From positions 186,001-250,000 of the forward strand of contig NZ_FNUY01000008.1 in NCBI RefSeq assembly GCF_900108245.1: a DNA stretch of 64,000 nt. Reading direction: 5' to 3'. The position numbers were made by a program, and so were the translations under genes. The stretch is from Allobosea lathyri. Its GTDB lineage: Bacteria > Pseudomonadota > Alphaproteobacteria > Rhizobiales > Beijerinckiaceae. Under the pieces are notes generated by a model. That model saw only the letters and a program-made list of their open reading frames with translations, did no database searches and was not told the DNA's origin. This document shows, piece after piece, positions 35,898 through 44,917 of this stretch (position 1 is its first letter; the number at the start of each line of letters is the position of its first letter).

Positions 35898-37251
35898 CGA
35901 GAACAACGCCGACGGCAGGTCGGCATTTCCGGGCGCCACTGCTTCAGCAGGAGCAGAGCGACCTAATCCTCGCCGGGATATCCGCCGCGCAACCCTGTTC
36001 GGTGTCGCGACGATTGCCGTGCTCCTCGGCACGGTCGGCCTGTGGGCAGCGACGGCTCCGCTCTCCGGCGCCGTGATCGCGTCCGGCAAGATCGTGGTCG
36101 AGAGCAATGTGCGTCGCGTCCAGCATCCCTCGGGCGGTGTCGTCGCGGAGATCCGGGTCAAGGAAGGTGATCGCGTCAAGGCCGGCGACGTCCTCGTGCG
36201 ACTCGACGAGACCAATGCCAAGGCAAGCCTGGCGCTGATCGAGATCGAACTGCGACGCTTCCAGGCGCGCAAGGCTCGCCTCGAGGCGGAACGTGACGGC
36301 CTGTCCGAGCTGGAGTTCCCCGAGGAACTGCGTGGACGCGCCGGCGATCCGGCGGTGCTGCAGGCAGTTGCGGGTGAGGTCCGGCTGTTCCAGTCACGCC
36401 GCTCGGCCGCGGATGTGCAACGCTCGCAGCTTCGCGAGCGCATCGCGCAGTCCCATGAGGAAACCATTGGGCTCGCGGCCCAGATCGAGGCCCGGCGCGC
36501 GCAGTCCATCCTGATCGGACACGAGCTGGTGGGGGTGCAGAAGCTCTATGATCAGAGCCTCGTCGCGCTGTCGCGGCTGACCGCGCTCCAGCGCGAGGCT
36601 TCTCGCCTGGTCGGCGAACAGGGCAGCCTCGTATCCGACACGGCGCGGGTGAAGGGGCGGATTGCCGAGGTCGAGCTCCAGATCGTTCAGATCGACCAGG
36701 ATCTGCACCGGGAGGTCGCGACCGAGTTGCGCGATGTCGACGGCAAGATCGCCGATCTCTCCGAACGGCGGATTGCCGCCGTTGACCAGCTGTCGCGCAT
36801 TGAAATGCGTGCGCCCCAGGACGGCGTCGTGCATCAGCAGATCGTCCATACGATCGGCGGTGTCATTGGGCCGGCCGAACAGATCATGTTGATCGTGCCG
36901 GAAACGGACGGGCTGGTGGTCGAGGCCAGGGTCGAGCCGACGATGATCGACCGTTTGCGGATCGGGCAGGGCGTGGTGCTTCGGTTTCCCGCATTCGACG
37001 CCGCCACGACGCCGGATCTGCATGGCGAGCTGAGCCGCGTGTCCGCCGATGCGAGCACCGACCCGCAGACCGGCGCCTCCTACTTCACCGTGCGGGCGAC
37101 GCTCGGGCGAGCTGAAATCGGACGCCTGGGCGGCAAAGTTCTGGTACCCGGCATGCCGGTCGAAGCCTTCATCCAGACCGGCTCGCGGACGGCGCTTGCC
37201 TATCTGGTCAAGCCGATCGAAGACCAGCTCGCGCGCAGCTTCCGCTACTGA
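35884..37251 (+). CDS. HlyD/PrtE-family type I secretion membrane-fusion protein
   Basis: 455 residues: an N-terminal membrane segment (about 38-60, VATIAVLLGTVGLWAATAPL), then VRRVQHPSGGVV, a coiled-coil hairpin (about 115-285) and VRAPQDGVVHQQIVHTIGG, ending with a beta domain (PGMPVEAFIQTGSRTALAYL). It starts inside the exporter gene, so the two are co-translated. Its 3' end overlaps the convergent LysR gene by 44 bases. No TolC partner nearby. Confidence 0.93.
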   Translation: MRAVNENNADGRSAFPGATASAGAERPNPRRDIRRATLFGVATIAVLLGTVGLWAATAPLSGAVIASGKIVVESNVRRVQHPSGGVVAEIRVKEGDRVKAGDVLVRLDETNAKASLALIEIELRRFQARKARLEAERDGLSELEFPEELRGRAGDPAVLQAVAGEVRLFQSRRSAADVQRSQLRERIAQSHEETIGLAAQIEARRAQSILIGHELVGVQKLYDQSLVALSRLTALQREASRLVGEQGSLVSDTARVKGRIAEVELQIVQIDQDLHREVATELRDVDGKIADLSERRIAAVDQLSRIEMRAPQDGVVHQQIVHTIGGVIGPAEQIMLIVPETDGLVVEARVEPTMIDRLRIGQGVVLRFPAFDAATTPDLHGELSRVSADASTDPQTGASYFTVRATLGRAEIGRLGGKVLVPGMPVEAFIQTGSRTALAYLVKPIEDQLARSFRY

Positions 37252-38149
37252 AGCCCGTCACTACGATCTCCGGCGGCTGCCGCGACGCGTAGGCGTCGTC
37301 GGCGCAGCGGAAGAAGTCAGCGATCATGGGGACCCGGCGCCTCTCGGCAAGGCAGACGACATATTCGTTGATGACCGTACGGGCGTCGGCAAGGAGGAGA
37401 AAGCGCAGCCGCGTGTCGAAGCCGAATTCGAGATCGGCTACGGCTCCCATGCCGAAGCCGGCCGCGACCGTCTCGCGCACGCCGTCGCGGGTCGACACCT
37501 CCATGATGTCCCCGAGGGTCACGCCATGGTCGGCAAGGATCTGTTCGAAGACCTCCCGCGTGCGCGAGCCGCGTTCCCTCAGCACGAAGGGCATGCCCTG
37601 CAGATCCCTGACGTTCAGGATCTCCCTTTCGGCCCAAGGGTGATCCGCCGGCATGAAGACGCCGACAGCCATGGTCGTCAGCGGCTGGACGTGAAAGCGG
37701 CTGTCCTTCGGCAACTGAGCGGTGATGCCGACATCGGCACGGTAGTGGACGACCTGCTCGATCACATTGTCCGAGTTGTGCAGCTGAATAGAGAACACGA
37801 GTTTCGGCCGGCGCCGGCGCAACGCCTCCAGGATCGGGAGCGAATGGGCGGCGCCGTCGGAAGCCAGCCGCAGCCGCCCACCTTCGGCGGCGGGACTCTT
37901 GAGCATCTGGCTGGCCTCGGACAAGGCAGAGAACAGCCGGGACGTTACCTGATAGAGCGCCTCGCCATCCGCCGTCAGGGTCACGCCGCGTGGGCCGCGT
38001 TCGAACAGGACGACGCCGGAGATCGCCTCGAGCTGTCGCACCTGGCCGGAGAGGGCAGATTGGCTGGCCGCCATTTCCCGTGCCGCCTGCGAATACCCGC
38101 CTGCCGTAGCGACGGAGTGAAACGCTCTAAGCTGCGCGACCGATGCCAT
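37208..38149 (-). CDS. LysR-family transcriptional regulator
   Basis: 313 residues starting at the ATG at 38149, chosen because MASVAQLRAFHSVATAGGYS matches the LysR N-terminus; an upstream start at 38173 adds eight residues. The helix-turn-helix covers about 5-60 (QAAREMAASQSALSGQVRQL), followed by the effector-binding domain. Its 3' end converges on and overlaps the HlyD gene. There is no divergent partner other than a decayed RTX fragment, so its target cannot be inferred from position. Similar in build to the LysR protein at 1242-2111. Confidence 0.9.
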   Translation of the reverse strand: MASVAQLRAFHSVATAGGYSQAAREMAASQSALSGQVRQLEAISGVVLFERGPRGVTLTADGEALYQVTSRLFSALSEASQMLKSPAAEGGRLRLASDGAAHSLPILEALRRRRPKLVFSIQLHNSDNVIEQVVHYRADVGITAQLPKDSRFHVQPLTTMAVGVFMPADHPWAEREILNVRDLQGMPFVLRERGSRTREVFEQILADHGVTLGDIMEVSTRDGVRETVAAGFGMGAVADLEFGFDTRLRFLLLADARTVINEYVVCLAERRRVPMIADFFRCADDAYASRQPPEIVVTGFSSGSCARAGLRSA

Positions 38150-38427
38150 AAATTTACTTCTCCGTTTCGCCAAAAATATCGCCTGTTATTTAAATATATC
38201 AACGGATCTCATAATTTATGACGAAGATAATGTTGGTGCATGTCGGTATATTTGTCGGCTATATTCGATAGGCATCGCCATACGGCTGTTTAAAAACTCA
38301 ATATATCTGCTAAGCGATTTTTTTAACGATACGTCACATCGATTGCCAAGCCCTGCTCCCGGGTTTCGAAACGGCCCGATGCTTCCCCGGCGTCAAGGCA
38401 TATTTATTCGGCAGCGAGGCGTGTCTC
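38150..38427. other. AT-rich intergenic region
   Basis: Upstream of the LysR gene, with several T/A runs (38150-38340). Probably the LysR promoter and autoregulatory site; no gene seen. Confidence 0.35.
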
Positions 38428-38720
38428 GTGGCCACGATCACCAGTTCCATTCTCGCTTACATCGCCAAGCGCGGTTCAGAAGACCGCGTCATCGACTTCG
38501 ACACTGTGTTCTCCGGTGCGGGCTGACCTATCCGGTCAAGAACAGCGACCCGAGCGTTGCCGATGCGGCAATCCAGGGCAGCACGTCGGTCAGCACTGCC
38601 ATCACCACTGCCAAGCAGATCGGAGCGGATACCGTGTTCAGCGTCGATGCCGAGACGACGCTCCCTCTCAAGGGCGTCGACCTCGCCAACCTCGCCGCAG
38701 ACTATTTCCGCTTCGTCTGA
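38428..38720 (+). pseudogene. Frameshifted RTX-type C-terminal remnant
   Basis: One frame from a GTG at 38428 reads ATITSSILAYIAKRG then RVIDFDTVFSGAG and stops; a second frame continues LTYPVKNSDPSVADAAIQ then IGADTVFSVDAETTLPLKGV and ADYFRFV. The second part matches the C-terminus of the large RTX protein at 29.9 kb (VVITVDAQTSLTL...ADDFRFA), the type I secretion signal region. A single frameshift near 38515 and the lack of RTX repeats suggest a decayed secretion substrate, though two small overlapping peptides cannot be excluded. Confidence 0.6.
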
Positions 38721-38753
38721 ACGACAATCGCTCGAACATCGCGACGACAACGA

Positions 38754-38777
38754 GGGGCGCCGAAAGGCGCCCCTTTT
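38754..38777 (+). terminator. Rho-independent terminator
   Basis: Perfect 8-bp stem GGGGCGCC / GGCGCCCC closing a GAAA tetraloop, followed by TTTT. It lies 33 bases after the RTX remnant stop codon, implying that the remnant was or is transcribed. Confidence 0.9.
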
Positions 38778-38820
38778 GCATGAAGCCGCTCGGCCCCCTT
38801 GCGTTCTCAGCGGGCTGGAC

Positions 38821-40260
38821 TCACGCCGCCTGGGAGCTCGCTACCGGCATCACATTCTGATTCATGCGAAACAGGTTCGACGGATCGTAGCGCCGTTTCA
38901 GCTGGGCAAGGCGGTGATAGCTGCCGCCATAGGCCTCCTGGACGCGATCCGCCTCGTCTGCCGGCATGAAATTGATATAGGCCGTCCCGGCGGAATGTGG
39001 CCGCGTCGCCTCGAAGAGTGCACGGGCCCAGCCGATGCAAGCCTGATCCATGGCCTGTTCGCGCCAGCGCGCATGAACGTTCATGACGAAATGGGAGCTG
39101 CGCTGCGGAAACGCCGTGGCATCGGCCGAGACGCGACCTGCCGCACCACCGACATGGGCTATGAAAACCTCGCATTCCGGGCCCGGAAGACGGCGCACGG
39201 CGCCCGTCAGGATTCCCAGCGCCGCGTCCGAGAGATCGGTAAAATCGTGGCTCTTCCAGTAGTTGCGGGCGCCGGGCGTCAGCAGGGGATCGAAAGCCTG
39301 TTGCCATGCCGCGAAAGGGGCAGGGCCGACCACATCGACGATCGGCGTTCCAATCGAGCGCAGCCTGGCGGTCGCTTTTTCACCCTCAGTGATGTCGCCG
39401 CAATAGCACATGGCAAGGATCAGCACCTCCTTGCCATGCCATTCCGCCGGAAGGAACGGCAGGGGAGGCGCCTGTCGCATCACGGCCCAGCATGTCAGCT
39501 CGTCGGGCGCGACCTCGAGTGCCTGACGATAGTCCTTCAGCACCATCTCGGCGTCACCGAATGGATGCACGACGAGGCCCGCCAGGACCTGGGGGCCGAG
39601 CTTGTGAAGCCGGAATTCGAACGCTGTCACCACGCCGAAATTGCCGCCGCCGCCGCGCAACGCCCAGAACAGGTCCGGATTTTCAGACCCGCTTGCCCTC
39701 CTGAGTTCGCCATCTGCCGTAACGACCTCGACCGACAACAGGTTGTCCAGGGTCAGGCCAAACTTCCGCGTGATCCAGCCAAACCCACCACCCAGCGTCA
39801 GCCCGGCAATGCCGGTCGTCGAATTGATGCCCGTCGGCACGGCCAGTCCAACCGCCTGCGTTTCCCTGTCGAGATCGGCGAGGGTTGCTCCCGGTCCGAC
39901 CCAGGCACGTTGCGCCGCCGCATCGACGCGGACCGATTTCATCTGCGAAAGATCGATCATCACCCCGCCATCGCAGACGGCGTTTCCGGCAATGCCATGT
40001 CCACCACCCCGGACCGAGACGAGCAACCCGTTATCGCCGGCAAAGCGGACCGCGCTGACGACATCGGCAGCATCCGCACAGCGGATGATCAGGCCGGGCC
40101 TGCGATCGACCATCCCATTCCAGATCGCACGCGCTTCATCATAGGTTGCGTCGCTCGCATCGAGAATGCTGCCGCGAAGTTGCGAGGCCAGCGCTTCGAT
40201 CGCCGGAGCAGCGATGATCGTCTTTCCGGCCGCCAGTGTCGTAAGGCTGTGGGCAGGCAT
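38821..40260 (-). CDS. FAD-linked oxidase, berberine-bridge-enzyme family
   Basis: 479 residues. PCMH-type FAD domain with VRGGGHGIAGNAV (about 83-95), where the His is the usual 8-alpha flavin attachment, and TTGIAGLTLGGGFGWITRKF further on. The C-terminal BBE motif is YGGSYHRLAQLKRRYDPSNL with FRMNQN. A second covalent Cys common in plant members is not evident. GGGAGG stands seven bases before the ATG. Such enzymes oxidise sugars, alkaloids or phenolics to ketones or aldehydes with O2; the substrate is unknown. Not obviously in an operon. Confidence 0.9.
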   Translation of the reverse strand: MPAHSLTTLAAGKTIIAAPAIEALASQLRGSILDASDATYDEARAIWNGMVDRRPGLIIRCADAADVVSAVRFAGDNGLLVSVRGGGHGIAGNAVCDGGVMIDLSQMKSVRVDAAAQRAWVGPGATLADLDRETQAVGLAVPTGINSTTGIAGLTLGGGFGWITRKFGLTLDNLLSVEVVTADGELRRASGSENPDLFWALRGGGGNFGVVTAFEFRLHKLGPQVLAGLVVHPFGDAEMVLKDYRQALEVAPDELTCWAVMRQAPPLPFLPAEWHGKEVLILAMCYCGDITEGEKATARLRSIGTPIVDVVGPAPFAAWQQAFDPLLTPGARNYWKSHDFTDLSDAALGILTGAVRRLPGPECEVFIAHVGGAAGRVSADATAFPQRSSHFVMNVHARWREQAMDQACIGWARALFEATRPHSAGTAYINFMPADEADRVQEAYGGSYHRLAQLKRRYDPSNLFRMNQNVMPVASSQAA

Positions 40261-40448
40261 GAGAATTCCTCCCGAATGGGTGATTTGAGTCTTGCCCCCC
40301 GGCCGCCGGCAATCTGCGCCGTTTCATGGCTCCGCTCAGTGATGCAGGTCACATAGGCCGGGAGCCCAGGGCGCGGCTGCATGCCCTCGTAAACTCTGTC
40401 GATGACTGGAGATCTGGGGTGCCCGGACAGCGGCCGGTCGACGTCACT
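40261..40448. other. Intergenic, no gene seen
   Basis: Separates the oxidase start from the ABC permease stop. No supported frame. Confidence 0.35.
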
Positions 40449-41684
40449 TCAGCCGCGCAGTCCCGATGCGATCGGGTTGGTGAACGAGGCGATGGCCGGC
40501 AGCAGGCTGAGAACGGAGCCGACGACGAACAGCACGCCGATCTGCAGGAATTCGGGCCGGCCGAGCGATATCGCGAGACGAAGGCCGGTCTGCGCCTCGA
40601 TCAGGCCTGACAGCACGCTGGCGGCAGCGCCGCCGAGCAGCAAGCCGGCGATGCAGCCGAGCGCCATCAGCGCGGCCATGCCAAGCCAGATCACGAGCAG
40701 GACATAAAGCCGGGGCGCGCCCATCGCGCGCAGGACGGCGTAACGACGCCGGCGCAATCCCGTCACGGCGATCAGCAGGAGCAGGATCGAGGCAAGTACC
40801 AGCGTCGCGTTGAGCGTGGAGGCGAGGACGAGCACGCCGCGGGCATCGCCGAGCGCGCGATAGATCCCGACCAGGACCTCGGCGGGAAAAAACGCCATCG
40901 TCCCGCCCTGGCGGTATTGGCTGCGCAAAGCATAGGCTCCGGCGATGCTGCGCGGCTTGACGACGATCGCGGGCACGCCGGGGATGGTCACACCATCGAA
41001 GGGCGGGCCGATCGTCTCCGTTCCCGCCGCATGTCCGTTGCCGAGCCCGTGAACCTCCCAGACGCTCTCGATCGGCACCAGGATCGCGCGATCCCAGGGC
41101 GATCCCAGCGGCGGCAGGCGCCCCACGATGGTATAATCGTGGCCGGCATGGCGATGGCCGGCCTCGTCGGCATCCGCCTCGCCGGGCTTATGCGCCTGGC
41201 CCGCCACACCATGCGAAGGCGTGATGCTTTCGCCGAGCCGGTAATCGACATCGGCGCCGATCATGGCCTCGCCCTCCGCCGCGAAGAGGCGTCCCTCGCT
41301 GGGTGCGATGCGGCCCCAGCGCGCGGCAAAGGCGGCTGTCGTGCCGATGATCGGATAGCCGCGGGTGACGTCTCCGAAGGCGATCGGCGCGAAGGCGGCG
41401 ACACGATCGTCCTGGGTCAGCGACCTGAGCACGCTTCCCTCCATCAGCGGGATAGCGTCGAGTTGCAGATAGACGGTCGACATCAGCAGTTGCGCCTGAC
41501 TGCCCGGCGCGCCGATCAGGAGGTCGAAATCATCGGCTGCCGCGGCCGAACTCTGCCGTAGCGCGCGCTCCTGGGCGCCGATCGCTACGCCGATCGCGAC
41601 TGCAAGAGCCACCAGCATGACGATCGCAGCCGCGGTCCAGCGCAGCGCGCGAAGATCGGCCAGGACCATCGCGAACGGATTCAT
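40449..41684 (-). CDS. FtsX/MacB-like ABC permease with His-rich loop (Zrg-like)
   Basis: 411 residues with one N-terminal membrane segment, a large periplasmic domain (about 40-265) and three C-terminal segments, the MacB/LolCE layout. The periplasmic domain has a His/Asp/Glu-rich stretch (SHGVAGQAHKPGEADADEAG then HRHAGHDY, about residues 165-190), suggestive of Zn or other metal binding. The ATPase gene overlaps it (ATGA). With the DUF3299-like protein it resembles part of the ZrgABCDE zinc uptake system of Vibrio cholerae, so I infer metal import or metal-linked export. Being downstream of an alkaline phosphatase, a Zn enzyme, fits. Confidence 0.82.
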   Translation of the reverse strand: MNPFAMVLADLRALRWTAAAIVMLVALAVAIGVAIGAQERALRQSSAAAADDFDLLIGAPGSQAQLLMSTVYLQLDAIPLMEGSVLRSLTQDDRVAAFAPIAFGDVTRGYPIIGTTAAFAARWGRIAPSEGRLFAAEGEAMIGADVDYRLGESITPSHGVAGQAHKPGEADADEAGHRHAGHDYTIVGRLPPLGSPWDRAILVPIESVWEVHGLGNGHAAGTETIGPPFDGVTIPGVPAIVVKPRSIAGAYALRSQYRQGGTMAFFPAEVLVGIYRALGDARGVLVLASTLNATLVLASILLLLIAVTGLRRRRYAVLRAMGAPRLYVLLVIWLGMAALMALGCIAGLLLGGAAASVLSGLIEAQTGLRLAISLGRPEFLQIGVLFVVGSVLSLLPAIASFTNPIASGLRG

Positions 41685-42400
41685 GCGACCAGCTCCCGTA
41701 GCGGGGAGGTGGTTTCGATGTCGAGCCGCCGCTCCAGCCGGGCCAGAAGCGCAGCATCATGCGTGGCGCAGATCAATGTGGCGCCCGCCTCATTGGCCGC
41801 ATCCACCAGCAAGGCGCCGACCTCATCGGCATGGGCTGCATCCAGGCTGGCAGTCGGCTCGTCGGCGAGAATCAGGGCGGGACGTCGGCATACTGCGCGT
41901 GCGATCGCGACGCGCTGCTGCTCCCCGCGCGAGAGCACACCCGTTCGGCGGCGCAGATCGACGAGGCCCATGCGCGCGGCGATCGCAGCGGCACGCTCCT
42001 GTTCGGACCGGACCACGCGCCAGGAGGAGAAGCTCGCGGGCAGCGTGATGTTGGCGAGGATGTCGAGTTCCGGGATCAGGTGAAAATCCTGAAAGACGAA
42101 GCCGAGCGTTTCAAGACGCCAGCGGTCGCGGCTGGCGGCGGGCAGGGCGGAGAGTTCAGTCTCGCCCCATGAGACCGTGCCCGTGCTCGGTACGATCAGC
42201 CCGGCGATCACGTGCAGGAGCGAGGTCTTGCCTGAGCCCGAGGGGCCGCGCAGCCCGATATGCGCGCCGGAAGGCACGGTGAGGTCGGGAATGTCGAGGA
42301 CACGAAACGGGCGCCCGTCGCCGCCGCGATGGTCGAGCGTGACGCCAGACAGCCGAAGCGCCTTGGCGGTGGCGCGATCAGGCGAGTGTGAAGCTGGCAT
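41681..42400 (-). CDS. LolD/MacB-like ABC ATPase
   Basis: About 239 residues. Walker A GPSGSGKTSLL, Q-loop in FVFQDFHLIPELDI, signature LSRGEQQRVAIARAV and Walker B LILADEPTASLD; H-loop ATHD. The ATG at 42400 (ASHSPDRATAKAL) overlaps the end of the DUF3299-like gene by 23 bases. Pairs with the permease at 40449-41684. The signature has LSRGE in place of LSGGE, a common variation in this subfamily. Confidence 0.88.
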   Translation of the reverse strand: MPASHSPDRATAKALRLSGVTLDHRGGDGRPFRVLDIPDLTVPSGAHIGLRGPSGSGKTSLLHVIAGLIVPSTGTVSWGETELSALPAASRDRWRLETLGFVFQDFHLIPELDILANITLPASFSSWRVVRSEQERAAAIAARMGLVDLRRRTGVLSRGEQQRVAIARAVCRRPALILADEPTASLDAAHADEVGALLVDAANEAGATLICATHDAALLARLERRLDIETTSPLRELVA

Positions 42401-42842
42401 CGACGAGTCTGATCTGGCTGACGAAGCCGGTGTCGCGATCCGTGGCCGAACCGATCTCAAGCCGGCCGGATACGACGACCTTGCGGCCGGCGCTGACCAT
42501 CGGCGTGATCTCCTTCATGAAAACGACGACGATATCGACCGGCCAGTCGGCATCGGACTGGCAGAACGGGCAGATCGCCAACGGCTCTCGCGTCAGCACG
42601 AAGAAATGGCTTTCCGGCTTCAGCGGCGGCGCCATGTAGCCGGTCAGGCGCACCCCCTGTCCGCGCAGCGCCGTGACACGGTCGGAAAACTGGAAGCCGA
42701 GCACGCCGAAGGATTTGTAGAGGCCGTCGAAGGCGATCTGCGCTGGCTCCGCCGCGAAGGCAGGCCCGCAAAGCGTCGCCGCCGCGAGACCCATCAGGGT
42801 CACGCGGCGGGTGGTCAGCATTTCCTCGCGTTGCCGTTGCAT
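42378..42842 (-). CDS. Exported DUF3299-like protein of the Zrg-type ABC locus
   Basis: About 154 residues with a signal peptide (TTRRVTLMGLAAATLCGPAFA). The body VRLTGYMAPPLKPESHFFVL and AICPFCQSDADWPVDIVVVF resembles DUF3299 proteins, with a CPFC pair that could bind metal or form a disulfide. AAGGA is placed before the ATG at 42842; another ATG at 42821 is also possible. It is 28 bases downstream of the alkaline phosphatase and overlaps the ATPase gene, so all four are one operon. V. cholerae ZrgE is a DUF3299 protein, hence the role inference. Confidence 0.75.
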   Translation of the reverse strand: MQRQREEMLTTRRVTLMGLAAATLCGPAFAAEPAQIAFDGLYKSFGVLGFQFSDRVTALRGQGVRLTGYMAPPLKPESHFFVLTREPLAICPFCQSDADWPVDIVVVFMKEITPMVSAGRKVVVSGRLEIGSATDRDTGFVSQIRLVDASFTLA

Positions 42843-42870
42843 CGCTCGTCCTTGTCGGCGGATGGCCGGC

Positions 42871-44616
42871 TCACTTGCCGCCCAGTGCCAGCGCCTCTGC
42901 CATGACGCGGAAAACATAGGTGTTCGGCTTATGGCCGCGGAACTTCTCCGCTCCGGGGCCCATTGCCGTCAGGACGACGTCGTCGGCGGAATGAACTCCC
43001 GTATTCGAGTCGAAGGGCAGGTTGCCGGCCTTGCGCGTGGCCAGCGGCCCCGAGCAATCGGCCTCATTGGCGATGTTGGTCTTGCCGTCGGGGCCCTTCA
43101 CGGCCGGAACGCGCTCGCCGCCCATGGACGGCCGGCCGATATCGCAGGTGTCCGGATAGGAACCGAAGACCACCGCCAGGCGACGCGAGGTGTCGACATT
43201 GGTCGGATAGCCCTGGGCATCGAGCGGGCCGTAATTCGGCGGGACGGATTCGGCGTAGACACCGAGCTTGTCGCGCAGGAGCTGGCCCGGCCGCTCGTCG
43301 TCATAGGTTCCGATGATCGAGACCGGATGGGCGTGGTCGGCGACGACGATGATCAGGGTGTCGTTGCGCTCGCCGGCGAAATCCTTGGCGACCTTGACCG
43401 CGTTGTCGAGCATGATCGTGTCGAAAACCGAGCGCTCCCAGTCGAGCGAATGACTGTATTTGTCGATGCGGGCCGACTCGACCATCAGGAAGAAGCCGTC
43501 CTCATTGCCCTTCAGCATGTCGATCGCGGCCTTGGTCTGCTCGACCACATCGGGCTGATCCGGGAACTTGCCGGTGCTGCCTTTCTTGGCCAGGCGCAGA
43601 TCGAAGGCGCCGTCGATATTGCTGGTGTTGTAGAGCCCGAGCAGCTTCTTGGAGCCGCCGGCGACGGCAGCGTTCATCTCGGCCTTGGTGGTGGCGAGGG
43701 CGTAGCCGGCGTCCTTGAACTTCGCGATGAAGTCGAGATCGTCGGTGCGCTTGGAGCCCGGAGTCGTCTTGGGCAGGAAGTTCGGCGAACCGCCGCCCAT
43801 GATCACGTCGGGCTGCACCTCGTGGAACATCTTGACGATGTCGTTGAAGTCCGAGCGGCGGCGGGTATGCGCCACCATCGAAGCCGGGGTCGCATCCTCG
43901 ATCTCGGAATTGGTGACGACGCCGATCGCCATCTTGTTGCGGCGCTTGATCACTTCCGAGATGGTCTCGACCTTGGGATGGTCGAGCGTCAGGGCGTTCT
44001 TTGCGCAGTAGACGCCGAGCGCATTGACGCAGGATTTGTGGCCGGTGGTGTAGGCATGGGCCGCATTGGCGCTGTCTGTCACCACCGAGTCGCTGCCGGA
44101 GGTCGAGATCAGCGCCATGTTGGACATGTCGTCCATGGCGAGCTCGCCATTATAGCGGCCTTCTTCCCAGCCCTTGGACAGGATGCGCGCCGCGGTGCGG
44201 TGGGCGACCGACATGCCGTCGCCGACGAACAGGATCACGTTCCTGGCGCGGCGCGGCTGCGCGGTGGCGAAAACCTCCCACTTGACCGTCGCCTTGTTGG
44301 CACCTTGTGTCGCCTCGACGACATAATTGCCGGCCGGCAGCGTCGCGCCGCGCAGCCACAACGCCGAATGCTTCTGGCCTTCCTCGCTTTGCATGAAGGT
44401 GGTCGGCTTGCCGAAGGTTTCAGCCGCCGGCTTGCCGTTGATCGTGACCGCAACATCGGCCGAGGCGGGCGCGTTCGGGAATTCGACCTTGAAGTCGAAG
44501 CGCGAGCCCTCGAGAATTTCGGCACGGTTGATCGGGTAGATCGTCTGCGCGGCCACTGGGGCTGCTGCGAAGGCGGATCCGATTGCTATCGCATGCCAAA
44601 GCGTTTTCAGTTGCAT
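42871..44616 (-). CDS. Alkaline phosphatase (PhoA superfamily), exported
   Basis: About 581 residues with a signal peptide (AIAIGSAFAAAPVAAQ) and GGAGG before the ATG at 44616. After a small beta domain (about 25-115) the catalytic domain starts RNVILFVGDGMSVAHRTAAR. The nucleophile Ser is in VVTDSANAAHAYTTGHKS; further metal ligands are in SARIDKYSH (ESARIDKYSHSLD) and VVADHAHPV. It would hydrolyse phosphomonoesters in the periplasm. It heads an operon with the DUF3299-like, ATPase and permease genes and is divergent from PPK2; a Pho-box-like motif lies upstream. Confidence 0.92.
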   Translation of the reverse strand: MQLKTLWHAIAIGSAFAAAPVAAQTIYPINRAEILEGSRFDFKVEFPNAPASADVAVTINGKPAAETFGKPTTFMQSEEGQKHSALWLRGATLPAGNYVVEATQGANKATVKWEVFATAQPRRARNVILFVGDGMSVAHRTAARILSKGWEEGRYNGELAMDDMSNMALISTSGSDSVVTDSANAAHAYTTGHKSCVNALGVYCAKNALTLDHPKVETISEVIKRRNKMAIGVVTNSEIEDATPASMVAHTRRRSDFNDIVKMFHEVQPDVIMGGGSPNFLPKTTPGSKRTDDLDFIAKFKDAGYALATTKAEMNAAVAGGSKKLLGLYNTSNIDGAFDLRLAKKGSTGKFPDQPDVVEQTKAAIDMLKGNEDGFFLMVESARIDKYSHSLDWERSVFDTIMLDNAVKVAKDFAGERNDTLIIVVADHAHPVSIIGTYDDERPGQLLRDKLGVYAESVPPNYGPLDAQGYPTNVDTSRRLAVVFGSYPDTCDIGRPSMGGERVPAVKGPDGKTNIANEADCSGPLATRKAGNLPFDSNTGVHSADDVVLTAMGPGAEKFRGHKPNTYVFRVMAEALALGGK

Positions 44617-44673
44617 CCCCAACCTCCGATGATCCGTGATCCCATGGATGTGATGAGCTAGTTGCAGCCGCGC

Positions 44674-44690
44674 ATGACAATATGGCGACG
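44674..44690 (-). promoter_or_regulatory. Candidate Pho-box half-sites upstream of alkaline phosphatase
   Basis: On the minus strand CGTCGC and TGTCAT occur 11 bases apart, start to start, 58 bases before the phosphatase ATG. One half-site is consensus, the other diverges at two or three positions. Weak but fits PhoB control. Confidence 0.3.
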
Positions 44691-44917
44691 GCTGGCGGTC
44701 GATCCGGAGCGAGGCATCCGGCCCCTCGGCCGAACGACAAAAAGGCCCACGATCACCGCAGACGGCGTTCGCGTGCAGATCAGTTCGCGCGGGGCGTCTG
44801 CGGAGGCTCGCGGTGAGCGGCTTCATCGCAACGTCATTCGCAGCGGCGAGATTGCCGGTGGCTGCGTCTTGTCCCGATTCTTTCCCTTGAAAATGAAGAC
44901 TTCAAAGGCCCGCATTC

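Noticed and set aside
42811..44661. 616-codon plus-strand frame opposite alkaline phosphatase
   Set aside because: Antisense shadow of a well-supported gene in high-GC DNA; no family features.
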